Made by a program: the position numbers and the translations under genes. Under the pieces are notes generated by a model, which saw only the letters and a program-made list of their open reading frames with translations, did not search any database and was not told where the DNA came from. This document shows, piece after piece, positions 1-7,657 of a DNA stretch of 32,790 bases. Source of the stretch: a virus; IMG/VR virus record IMGVR_UViG_3300044822_000152, positions 1 to 32,790 of that record; one strand, written 5' to 3'. The stretch's first letter is position 1. Every line of letters begins with the position of its first letter.

Positions 1-93
1 TAAGAACGAAGAATAAGAAGCAGATCTTAGATTTTCCTCGCATTCAACACAAACAATCTCTGTTTTAAAAATTAAATATTAGTAAAAGGATTT

Positions 94-546
94 ATGAAAA
101 AATTTTATAGTGCTGAAATAAAAAAAGAAATTGCTGAATACGTTTTAACTCATTCTGTTGTTCAAACTGCAAAAAAATTTGGATGTGGAATTGCCACTGT
201 TTGGCGAATTAAAACTGCTAATCAACTTAAAGATTTACCCAATGATGGAATTACAATTCCTGTTAAAAAAAATAAACATGAACATTGCATTTCTGAAATA
301 GAAACACTCAAAAGTTTATTAGCTGAATGTGAATCTAAATATCTAGATGATTTAAACAAATGGAATCTTCATCGTGAAGAATTACTTGCAGAACTCAAAA
401 AACAAGAACAAGAACATAAAAAACAAGAACAAAACTGGAAAGATACTGCGGAAAAAGCGATCAGGAAAGCTTGTCTAGAATCACATTCAGCTAATAAACT
501 TTGTGATTTGCTACTTAAACGCATTGCGGTTTTGATCGGTGATTAA
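94..546 (+). CDS. HTH/coiled-coil protein, paralogue of the next gene
   Basis: 150 aa. Residues about 5-40 resemble the transposase-type helix-turn-helix of IS3 OrfA-like proteins (a QTAKKFGC turn, then a TVWRIK recognition-like helix). Residues about 65-130 are rich in E, K and Q and look like a coiled coil. It shares its N-terminal pattern and 3' end with the gene at 621-938, so the two are tandem duplicates. AAAGGATTT precedes the ATG. A hairpin terminator follows at 554-579. DNA binding is inferred from the HTH. No transposase catalytic domain is present, so a small regulator is more likely than an IS fragment, though a domesticated OrfA is possible. Confidence 0.7.
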   Translation: MKKFYSAEIKKEIAEYVLTHSVVQTAKKFGCGIATVWRIKTANQLKDLPNDGITIPVKKNKHEHCISEIETLKSLLAECESKYLDDLNKWNLHREELLAELKKQEQEHKKQEQNWKDTAEKAIRKACLESHSANKLCDLLLKRIAVLIGD

Positions 547-553
547 TAAGTCT

Positions 554-579
554 CACTGAGCTTAAAATTCAGCTCAGTG
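554..579 (+). terminator. Hairpin terminator after first HTH gene
   Basis: Perfect 9-bp stem CACTGAGCT/AGCTCAGTG with loop TAAAATTC, followed by the T-rich tail TAATTTTGTTTT. It lies 8 bases after the stop codon. Confidence 0.7.
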
Positions 580-620
580 TAATTTTGTTTTAAAAAATTC
601 AATCAATAAAAGGAATTATT

Positions 621-938
621 ATGGCAAAGAAATACACATTTGAACTTAAACAAGAAATTCTTGATTTCGCTTCAAATCATTCTCTCAAAGAGACAGCCAA
701 CAAATATGGATGCAATATATTATCTATTCATCGTTGGCGTAAAGAAACAAAGAAAAATCTACCAATTCCTTATGAAAATCATCAAGGTAATATTGACAGA
801 TTAAAACTACAAGTATTTGCTTTAGACAGTTTAAAAAAAGAATTAGATAAAAAAATATTAGATCTAGAAAACTTAGTGAAGAATCATGGGAAACTAATAA
901 ATTCTGCTCTTTGCTTATTAAACGAATTGCGTTGTTGA
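621..938 (+). CDS. HTH/coiled-coil protein, second copy with altered C-terminus
   Basis: 105 aa. N-terminal HTH (ETANKYGC, then SIHRWRKE) matches the first copy in pattern. Residues about 55-95 are coiled-coil-like. AAAGGAATTATT precedes the ATG. Near the 3' end the DNA still aligns with the upstream gene, but an indel that is not a multiple of three shifts the frame. The displaced frame reads LLIKRIALLMENK, close to LLKRIAVLIGD in copy one, while the frame in use ends NELRC. The C-terminus is therefore a frameshifted remnant and the protein is shorter. Probable DNA-binding regulator; exact role unknown. Confidence 0.65.
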   Translation: MAKKYTFELKQEILDFASNHSLKETANKYGCNILSIHRWRKETKKNLPIPYENHQGNIDRLKLQVFALDSLKKELDKKILDLENLVKNHGKLINSALCLLNELRC

Positions 939-957
939 TGGAGAATAAATAGGTCTT

Positions 958-981
958 ACTGAGCTGAATTTTAAGCTCAGT
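958..981 (+). terminator. Hairpin terminator after second HTH gene, loop inverted
   Basis: Perfect 8-bp stem ACTGAGCT/AGCTCAGT with loop GAATTTTA. The loop is the reverse complement of the loop at 563-570. Terminator function is inferred from position; the T-tract is weak. Confidence 0.55.
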
Positions 982-1046
982 GTAATAATAGAGATTTCAT
1001 TTTTGATATTTAATATTAATTTCTAGGGTTAAATTATTTGAATCTT

Positions 1047-1640
1047 TCAAGGCAACTTTATTCTCACAAATTTACAATTTAGTTTTTTCCTTATTTCTTC
1101 CTCTCGAATTTGATCTTCTTTTTGTCGATATTTATGCTCTGGTTCATCTATCTCGTAAGCCGTATTTGTTTCTGCGCAGTAACCGTCTAACTTGTATTTT
1201 CCCACTCTAAAATTCTTCTGCAATGTTTTTCCTAAAATTTTTTCAATTGTCGTAATACAATCTTTTTGTCTCAATGCATAAGGAACTTTTATTCCTTCAT
1301 ATTTTGAAATTAAACGATTTGTAGCTGCACTATTTAATAAATTAGTAGGACGTTTCTGTCCTTTTTTATCGATATAAAAACATTTATAAAATGAAGGGGT
1401 AGATTTAGACATACTTGTATTAATTTGATCCAAAATAATTCCCGCATTTTCTGCGCTCGTTTTTGTTAAATCTGGTTTTTTAAAAGCTAACATTCGAGTT
1501 TTACCGCTTTCTTCCACTTCCATTTGAATCCAATTTGTTCCTGTTTGTTCAAATACATTTTTTATAGATAGACTGTTAAAAACACCTTCATATGGATTTT
1601 TTGGTATTGACTGGGAAGTATGAGGAATGGTATCAGACAT
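1047..1640 (-). CDS. Vsr/PD-(D/E)XK-like endonuclease domain protein
   Basis: 197 aa. Residues about 143-195 contain D152, then E163-I-D165-E166 and H169, then a charged helix ending in NCKFVRIKL. This resembles the Vsr-like nuclease domain found at the C-terminus of MSV199/KilA-N-type proteins of large DNA viruses and phages. Residues 1-130 are unassigned; about 25-75 could be a DNA-binding domain. Likely role: DNA cleavage or a selfish endonuclease, inferred from the fold signature. The gene stands apart from its neighbours, convergent with the HTH genes and with a structured leader at 1669-1708. It may be a mobile or accessory gene. Confidence 0.55.
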   Translation of the reverse strand: MSDTIPHTSQSIPKNPYEGVFNSLSIKNVFEQTGTNWIQMEVEESGKTRMLAFKKPDLTKTSAENAGIILDQINTSMSKSTPSFYKCFYIDKKGQKRPTNLLNSAATNRLISKYEGIKVPYALRQKDCITTIEKILGKTLQKNFRVGKYKLDGYCAETNTAYEIDEPEHKYRQKEDQIREEEIRKKLNCKFVRIKLP

Positions 1641-1668
1641 ATAATGTTCCTTATGCGGACGTTAAGAT

Positions 1669-1708
1669 AAGAGGATGACTATGACCGCAAAAGCACTGGC
1701 ATCCTCTT
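1669..1708. promoter_or_regulatory. 9-bp stem hairpin in leader of endonuclease gene
   Basis: AAGAGGATG (1669-1677) pairs perfectly with CATCCTCTT (1700-1708) across a 22-base loop. It lies about 30 bases upstream of the endonuclease start. On the plus strand the stem is followed by TTTAAAC. It could be a leader structure or a weak terminator. A 12-bp palindrome, TGATTTAAATCA, follows at 1718-1729. Confidence 0.4.
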
Positions 1709-1824
1709 TAAACTTCCTGATTTAAATCAAATTATCCCCCAAAAGTCAAATAATCACCAGTAGATAGAAAATACTTGATTTATATTTTAATGTGGTTTAC
1801 AACTAATTGAGGGGGAAATAAAAA

Positions 1825-1902
1825 ATGATGTATGCTATTGTTATAGGATTAATTGCCAGTGCTATTGGTATGTATATAGCTCATAAAATGGAACAACTTT
1901 GA
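1825..1902 (+). CDS. 25-residue single-span membrane peptide
   Basis: Short ORF of 25 aa (MMYAIVIGLIASAIGMYIAH, then KMEQL). It is almost entirely one transmembrane helix with a short charged tail. It is preceded by the strong ribosome site GAGGGGG, 8 bases before the ATG. A possible promoter lies upstream (TTGATT, 17 bases, TACAAC). The stop codon directly abuts the stop codon of the convergent ejection-protein gene at 1903. Strong RBS and clear composition support translation. Function unknown; holin-like or other small phage membrane peptides are possible. Confidence 0.5.
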   Translation: MMYAIVIGLIASAIGMYIAHKMEQL

Positions 1903-3975
1903 TTATTCATTAAAAAAACGTGAAACAGATAATCCCGCTGTTTTTCCGAAGATATCAATCGCTCGACTTATGAATTTCTCTGGATCAGTAATTTTATCTA
2001 ATTCGCTTATTTTTGTTTGCCAATCCGGATCGGTTATAAATTTTACTAATTTAATATCTTCTTTTCCACTCGACAAATCACGTTTGAGTGCTTCAAAAGC
2101 ATTTCTCTCTTTTGACATTTTTACTTTTCCTAAAGCGAAAGCACTTTTTCCTGTGTCTGGATTCAATAACCTTTCGAAAACGGATCTCATGTTTTTTAAT
2201 TGTTGTAATGCTTTTGGATTGTCTTCTAAAGCCGTTTGAAATAATTTATAACGTCTTGGATCAGATAATACATTTTTAAAGAATCTACTTCCTCCAACAT
2301 CTTCCGATTCTTTGCTCATTAATCTTTCCATCTCATTTCTTACAATTCCATCCCATGCTTTTGGATTTTCTTTCTGAATATGAGATTTAATGAGTCGAAA
2401 ACGACTTATATCGGTTTGTGTTGGATCAAAAATGTGTGATGATAAATTTTTCAATTCTTCATCCCCTAATTTTGATATTTTCCCTATTACACCTTTCTCT
2501 AATTCTTCAATTGGTTTTGAAAGTTGTTCATAAATCCCGCGTGCTTTTGCATAATCTTTATTAAATTTAGAAATGTTATCCAACAATTTTTGTTTGGATG
2601 CTTCTAAAACTCTTACGGTGTTCCAATCTTGCGCTGTAGTAGCCGCGGCAATCTGTTTATCTATCTCTCTTTTTGCATAATCTAAAACTTTAATTTGATT
2701 TCTTGGAAGATCTAAAAGTTCTCCTTCTTTTTGGAAATTAGGATTTTTTAAAACATCATCAATAGCATTTTTAATGGTGGGATCTTCTTTTTCCAATTTT
2801 TTCAACCATATCGGTGCAATTTTTTTCGTCTCTGCTTTTTCATAATATGGACGTGCCGCATTTGCCCTTTCAGATTCTAATCTTTTTATAGAATTCTTAG
2901 CTGCTTCTCTAATCTCAGCAGAAAAATTTTCTGGAGATTCATTTATGATTCTATAAAAATCTTCAATAGATTGTTGTTCAGTTCCAAGACGCTGTTTCAG
3001 AATATCTTCTAAAAGATTTTGTCCTTCTTTTGTTAGTCCCACTCTCGATTGAGCTCCGTAAAGAGTTCCTTTTCCAGTTGCTTCCGCAGGTGTTATAAAA
3101 GAAAGTCCTAGTTCTTTCGCTTGCCTCAACATATCTGTCGCCTCTTTGCTTTCAGCCCCTTCAGAAAGGGTTTGCATTGCTCTTGTTGTTGGCGAAAATC
3201 CTTTATAGCCTTTCCAAGCCAAAAGCCCTGCAAGCGGAGAGGCAACTGTAGCGGCCATCCAAGGAGGTAATCCCATTTCTTCTCCAATTTTTTTACCCCC
3301 CATTTCACCAAAAAAACCGAGACCTGCACCAGATGCAATTCGAGCAGTTTGTCTTAAAATCGGATTTCCAGACAAAGCAAGTTGTGAAACTGGAGATACT
3401 AGTCCACCCGTCAATCCCATTGTGATGCCAGATCTTAATTTCTCTCCTTCAGGAGCAATTAAAGCTCCCACACCACCTTGTGAAATACCTGTTTGAATTC
3501 CTTTTGTTATATATTTTCCCATGCGAGGAAATAAAGTAGATGCACCCTTCAAAAGACCAGGAATTTCTAATTCAGGAGTGGCTATTACACTTGCAACATC
3601 GGGAGCATATTTAATTAATTGATTTGGAAGTGTTTTTTGTTCCTCTGGGGATATGCCAAGTTTTTTCCAATAATCTATTTTTTCAGTTGGTTCAAAATCT
3701 ACTTTGCCTTCTTTAACAGTTGGAGACCCAATCGATGCCAAGCCGCTTCCGACTCGTTGAACAAAATCCAGTAGAGAAGCAGCCACTGGTTTTGCATAAT
3801 TTGAAGCCATATAAGTTGCAGGTTCTAGTTGAAAGGATTTGAGAGCAGTTGTGAATAAATCCCTCCAATCTTCCTTTTTTGGTTTTTCCTCATATTGAGA
3901 GAATTCCTTAAGAGGATCAGCATTTTTTTCTTCATATTGAGAGAATTCTGCAAGTAGATCAATATCTTTTGCCAT
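1903..3975 (-). CDS. Large ejection (internal virion) protein, gp16-like position
   Basis: 690 aa. The N-terminus carries an exact 8-residue repeat, EFSQYEEK, at 10-17 and 24-31. Residues about 155-265 are Gly/Ala-rich and hydrophobic, with possible membrane-active helices. The rest is charged and helical (E/K/R-rich). It is the last and largest gene of the morphogenesis block, where P22-like phages encode DNA-ejection proteins such as gp16 (609 aa). By analogy it would be packaged in the virion and enter the cell envelope with the DNA. I see no lysozyme or transglycosylase motif. AAAGGA precedes the start, inside the end of the upstream gene. The assignment rests on position and composition. 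Confidence 0.55.
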   Translation of the reverse strand: MAKDIDLLAEFSQYEEKNADPLKEFSQYEEKPKKEDWRDLFTTALKSFQLEPATYMASNYAKPVAASLLDFVQRVGSGLASIGSPTVKEGKVDFEPTEKIDYWKKLGISPEEQKTLPNQLIKYAPDVASVIATPELEIPGLLKGASTLFPRMGKYITKGIQTGISQGGVGALIAPEGEKLRSGITMGLTGGLVSPVSQLALSGNPILRQTARIASGAGLGFFGEMGGKKIGEEMGLPPWMAATVASPLAGLLAWKGYKGFSPTTRAMQTLSEGAESKEATDMLRQAKELGLSFITPAEATGKGTLYGAQSRVGLTKEGQNLLEDILKQRLGTEQQSIEDFYRIINESPENFSAEIREAAKNSIKRLESERANAARPYYEKAETKKIAPIWLKKLEKEDPTIKNAIDDVLKNPNFQKEGELLDLPRNQIKVLDYAKREIDKQIAAATTAQDWNTVRVLEASKQKLLDNISKFNKDYAKARGIYEQLSKPIEELEKGVIGKISKLGDEELKNLSSHIFDPTQTDISRFRLIKSHIQKENPKAWDGIVRNEMERLMSKESEDVGGSRFFKNVLSDPRRYKLFQTALEDNPKALQQLKNMRSVFERLLNPDTGKSAFALGKVKMSKERNAFEALKRDLSSGKEDIKLVKFITDPDWQTKISELDKITDPEKFISRAIDIFGKTAGLSVSRFFNE

Positions 3976-3976
3976 C

Positions 3977-4987
3977 TTATAATCCTTTTGCTTTTTCTAA
4001 AAAATTAGGCACATTTGCATCAGGAATTGTGAAAACTCTTTTATTTTTGCCAACTTGAAATTTTTGAAATCCTTTAGGCGCACCTTCTAGCTTAGTTATT
4101 TGATCATTTTCTGTTTTTTTTTCTGGACGTTTTGGTATTTTCTTGCCTTCAAGAATGTCTCTTTGTTCCCACATATCCTCAATTAGATTTCCTATACGTT
4201 CTTGATAATGTTCTGCTGTTTCAAAAAATCCTCTTTTAACAACATCTTTTGACATGTTCATGGCTTCTAAAATTCTTGGAAGTTTATTAGATGCCATAAG
4301 TTTTTCTGTTGCTAAAGCAATGTTAGATTTATAAGTGGAATATTCATTTGGATCTTTAGGAATTGGAATTTCTGAAATCCTTTGAAGCATTGGAAGGAAT
4401 AAATCTATATTTTTTACTTGTTCCTGAAATTGTGTTTTTGCACCAACAGTTAAGTCATCACTTGGTTTTTGATATTTTTGATCTATATTTTTCTTTGCTT
4501 CATATTCTTTCATTTCTCTTTCGTATTTTTCCTCGGGACTCTCGGCAGGTAGTCCTAATAAATTTTTTATGAAAGCATCTTGAATATATTTTGTTTGCTT
4601 ATCGTCTATATTCGGATTTTGAGTTTGTTTATTTAAGTCATTTAATAATGGATTTTGAGGTTGTTCGTTCACATCATTCTGCAATGGATTTTGGCCACTT
4701 AAATATTGTTGAAGCAGTTTCATCTTTTGTTCAAATTCAGTAGGTCTTGGATTTTGGATTTGTTGAATCTGACCACGCAAAAGATCCTGTTGCAATCTTT
4801 CATTCTCAGGCTCATTCTGCATTTGCATTCTTTTGAAAGCATTTGCTAAATCTTCTGATTCAGCTTGTCTCCGCATCTGAAAAGGCATGTAACCTGTTTG
4901 CAAACCTTGTTGCAAAGCTTCAAGCAAATTTCTAGTATTGTCTTGAGGTTGTAAAGCAGCGTAATTAAATGATTGAAAATCAGGCAT
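3977..4987 (-). CDS. Probable ejection protein, Gln/Asn-rich
   Basis: 336 aa. Rich in Q and N. Residues about 95-130 contain degenerate repeats of QNPL-x-ND-(V/L)-NEQ type. The C-terminal third is charged and helical. AAAGGAATTTAAAT precedes the start. It lies between two other probable ejection proteins, one base from the downstream gene, in the slot of P22 gp20 or gp7. No catalytic motif is visible. The function is inferred from context only; it could also be another internal head protein. Confidence 0.5.
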   Translation of the reverse strand: MPDFQSFNYAALQPQDNTRNLLEALQQGLQTGYMPFQMRRQAESEDLANAFKRMQMQNEPENERLQQDLLRGQIQQIQNPRPTEFEQKMKLLQQYLSGQNPLQNDVNEQPQNPLLNDLNKQTQNPNIDDKQTKYIQDAFIKNLLGLPAESPEEKYEREMKEYEAKKNIDQKYQKPSDDLTVGAKTQFQEQVKNIDLFLPMLQRISEIPIPKDPNEYSTYKSNIALATEKLMASNKLPRILEAMNMSKDVVKRGFFETAEHYQERIGNLIEDMWEQRDILEGKKIPKRPEKKTENDQITKLEGAPKGFQKFQVGKNKRVFTIPDANVPNFLEKAKGL

Positions 4988-5049
4988 ATTTAAATTCCTT
5001 TGTAAAGCCCAAAAAATATAAAAAAATTTCCTGGTTTTTTAGACAAAAA

Positions 5050-5754
5050 TTAAGGGATAAATGCTGGCATTCCGCCTCCCATGCCTCCCATGCCACCACT
5101 CATCATTCCACCCATTCCACCCATTCCGCCCATTCCGCCCATTCCGCCTAAACCAGAAGTTCCAAACATACCACCTGCAAAAGTTCCGGCTAAACTAAGT
5201 AGTTTTTTAAATTGATCATTTTGATTTTCATATTGCTGACGATTGTAAGCAAGATTGCCTTGATTACCTAAAATATTAGCTTGGTTACCAATTGCGTTAT
5301 ACCCAGTGTCATAAAAATGATTTAATCCTTGCATTCCAGCACCTTGAATACCCATTACATTTTGTAACCATTGTTGCATATCATCGCCCATTAAAGAATC
5401 TGTCAGACGTGATTGCTGAATGATATCTTGCAGACTTCCTCTTTGCCCACCAGCAGCAGCAGTATTACCAGCAGCTTGAGAAGCTTCGTCATGTTTAAGT
5501 TGATAAGAACGGGATGGCGCGTATCCTTTCATCATGTTTTCCAAAAATGCAGCAGGATCTTGATTCATTTGACTGTAAATTGGATTTAATTGATTATAAG
5601 CATCTTGCCCTTGTTGAGCATAAGGATCATATAAGCCTTTAGCTTTTTCTAGATATGGCATCGCTTGATCGGCAGGATTCGGCTTATCGCCAAATAAACC
5701 ATTCCAAGCAGTTTTCCCACTCACCATGTCTCTAAAATTTGTCCATGAACTCAT
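5050..5754 (-). CDS. Probable ejection protein with Gly-Met repeat tail
   Basis: 234 aa, close to the 229 aa of P22 gp7, though I cannot show homology. Residues about 20-190 are Q/N/A-rich and helical. Residues about 190-230 are a low-complexity GGMGGMGG run encoded by tandem TGGAATGGG-type units. This resembles small internal virion proteins of podoviruses, with a flexible or membrane-seeking tail. AAGGATAAAAAA precedes the ATG. It sits between the small structural gene at 5766 and two further ejection candidates. Confidence 0.5.
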   Translation of the reverse strand: MSSWTNFRDMVSGKTAWNGLFGDKPNPADQAMPYLEKAKGLYDPYAQQGQDAYNQLNPIYSQMNQDPAAFLENMMKGYAPSRSYQLKHDEASQAAGNTAAAGGQRGSLQDIIQQSRLTDSLMGDDMQQWLQNVMGIQGAGMQGLNHFYDTGYNAIGNQANILGNQGNLAYNRQQYENQNDQFKKLLSLAGTFAGGMFGTSGLGGMGGMGGMGGMGGMMSGGMGGMGGGMPAFIP

Positions 5755-5765
5755 TTTTTTATCCT

Positions 5766-6137
5766 TTATACGCTTGTAATAGTTTGTACTGCGCTTGCAC
5801 CTTTAAATTGTAATTTATCTAATTCAGAATTATACCATATAGAACCTGTTGGTAAAAGAGCCTTCTTATTAGCATCAGTCGCCGAATACAAAGCTGTAAT
5901 TTGAGCTGTAGTAAAAGTAGGAGGGTTAATACCTAATAATGCAGGTTGAGTTACACCAACAGCTTGTAAAGCGCTATAATTTACAAATAAAGTGCTAGTT
6001 GAAAAATTAAACATTGTTTCCATGTTATTCAATGCTTGATATTGTTGGTCTAAATACAAATAGCCATCTGAGGCTAATCTGCCTTCATCTTTTGTAAAAA
6101 GCATATCAAAAAATGGGGGTAAACTTTGAACTGGCAT
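5766..6137 (-). CDS. Small tail-associated structural protein
   Basis: 123 aa. The N-terminus (SLPPFFDMLFTKDEGRLASD, then GYLYLDQQYQAL) matches a type of short phage structural protein often found beside tail or fibre genes. The C-terminus (GSIWYNSELDKLQFKG) is like repeats in tail-fibre proteins. Its ATG overlaps the stop of the gp10-like gene by one base (TAATG), indicating translational coupling. Its position between the gp10-like gene and the ejection genes suggests a tail needle or plug role, as for P22 gp26, but no coiled-coil needle is evident. Function uncertain. Confidence 0.5.
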   Translation of the reverse strand: MPVQSLPPFFDMLFTKDEGRLASDGYLYLDQQYQALNNMETMFNFSTSTLFVNYSALQAVGVTQPALLGINPPTFTTAQITALYSATDANKKALLPTGSIWYNSELDKLQFKGASAVQTITSV

Positions 6138-7624
6138 TAATAAATCTCCAATATACCATTTGATGCAATAAAACTTTGAAATCCGTAAAACCTAAGCTGA
6201 ATGGTAAATTCATTCGCTTGCCCAAGCCGCCACCATCGAATTTGATTTTTATATTTACCAACTGAATTTAAAGTTTTACCAACATAACTACTAAAAGTTT
6301 GATTGCCATCTTTTGAAAAAGACATATCAACTCTAGAAGCAGTCGGAGGACTTGCGACTATGTTTCCTTGTTCAATCCAAAAAGTAAATTGTCCAACTCT
6401 AAATCTGCTTGAGTCTTTTTTTCTTACAGTTTTACAAATTCTAATCCGTGGAATTTCTTCCCCTATAGACGTTGGCAATGTATCATAATCATAAGTAAAA
6501 TAATTTGTACTCATGTTATACAAACCACCATCATTTAATGACACAAAATAAGTGTTTTCAAAAAAATAAACTACCTGACGTGCAGGATGATAATTTAAAT
6601 TTTGATCAGAAATATGAAAGAATAATTGTGTATTAAAATCGTAGGTAAGTGTTAAATTATCTATGGCATTATAGAAAGTAATTTGATAAAATAAATGCCC
6701 ATCTTGACGATAAAAAAATGCGGTAGACTGCGCAGGGTACTTAATCGAAGAAAGAAGGTAATCGATTCCATCTGATGATATTCTCTGTGTATTTGAACCG
6801 TCTGTAAACATGATAAACGGTGCGTTATTTTCGTTTTGTGCAAGCCAACATATATAGTTTTCATTAGACGCTAAAGTTGAAACAGATACAAGTCCATTAT
6901 CAATATTGAATGATGAAACTCTTTGATAGTTTTGCGCACCGCCAATCTGTGTCCAAACTTCTGCGACTGTAGAACCCATTACCAAAACATTATTACCCCG
7001 TCCTGGCAAACGCTCTACGGCTAATGCTACATCTGGTTTTGTTTGAAGACTAAATTGAGAAACAAATTGTAAATCAGGAGTTCCAGCAGGTTCAACAGGT
7101 GTGCCAGTATAAGGTTGAAAAGCATACCAGTTTTGTGGATTAATTGAGTTAGGAGATGAACCAAATAAAAAGAAAGTATTGTGATAACAAACATAACTTG
7201 GATAAATTGGATTACCAAGATAAGTAAGAGTTTGTAAAGTAAACGTACCAGAATCGTAATTATAAACCCAACAGTCTTGTCCATCTACAATGCAGATCTG
7301 TTGATTTAGATTTTCGTCGATATAAACATCGCCACGAACAGTATTAAGATTACCAATGTATTCTAAAGTTAGACTTGGAGTTATTTTGTAGACTGCGGCA
7401 TTAACAACAGCAACAAGAAAATTACCCCTAATGCTATTAAACAACCCACGGCCTTCTCCTTCGGATGTGACATTAATTACCTTTTTAAAGCCTGCATAAT
7501 CTACAAGCCACCCTTCACTTATAAAGAAATTGTAAGTTTTCTCTAAAGAGATTTTGGAATATAGACCAAAACTACTAGAACCTACTACATTTATTTCTAT
7601 TTGTTCTGATTTATTTATTCCCAT
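6137..7624 (-). CDS. P22 gp10-like packaged-DNA stabilisation / tail hub protein
   Basis: 495 aa against 472 aa in P22. The protein is beta-rich throughout, with repeated blade-like segments and a C-terminal IRWWRLGQANEFTIQLRFYG. This is the pattern of the P22 phage stabilisation family, a beta-propeller hub placed between gp4 and the needle. TAGGAGATGAA precedes the ATG. It directly follows the gp4-like gene, as in P22. It closes the portal channel after packaging and provides the attachment point for the needle and tailspikes. Family assignment is from recall of the fold pattern and gene order. Confidence 0.75.
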   Translation of the reverse strand: MGINKSEQIEINVVGSSSFGLYSKISLEKTYNFFISEGWLVDYAGFKKVINVTSEGEGRGLFNSIRGNFLVAVVNAAVYKITPSLTLEYIGNLNTVRGDVYIDENLNQQICIVDGQDCWVYNYDSGTFTLQTLTYLGNPIYPSYVCYHNTFFLFGSSPNSINPQNWYAFQPYTGTPVEPAGTPDLQFVSQFSLQTKPDVALAVERLPGRGNNVLVMGSTVAEVWTQIGGAQNYQRVSSFNIDNGLVSVSTLASNENYICWLAQNENNAPFIMFTDGSNTQRISSDGIDYLLSSIKYPAQSTAFFYRQDGHLFYQITFYNAIDNLTLTYDFNTQLFFHISDQNLNYHPARQVVYFFENTYFVSLNDGGLYNMSTNYFTYDYDTLPTSIGEEIPRIRICKTVRKKDSSRFRVGQFTFWIEQGNIVASPPTASRVDMSFSKDGNQTFSSYVGKTLNSVGKYKNQIRWWRLGQANEFTIQLRFYGFQSFIASNGILEIY

Positions 7625-7657
7625 TTCATCTCCTAGAGTTATCCTAACATAATAAAT

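Noticed and set aside
94-938. Insertion sequence (IS3-type) from the OrfA-like HTH
   Set aside because: No OrfB/DDE transposase and no terminal inverted repeats around the pair.
1681-1725. 14-aa peptide ORF inside the leader hairpin
   Set aside because: It has a nearby AAGAGG site but is too short to call as a gene; mentioned only as a possibility.
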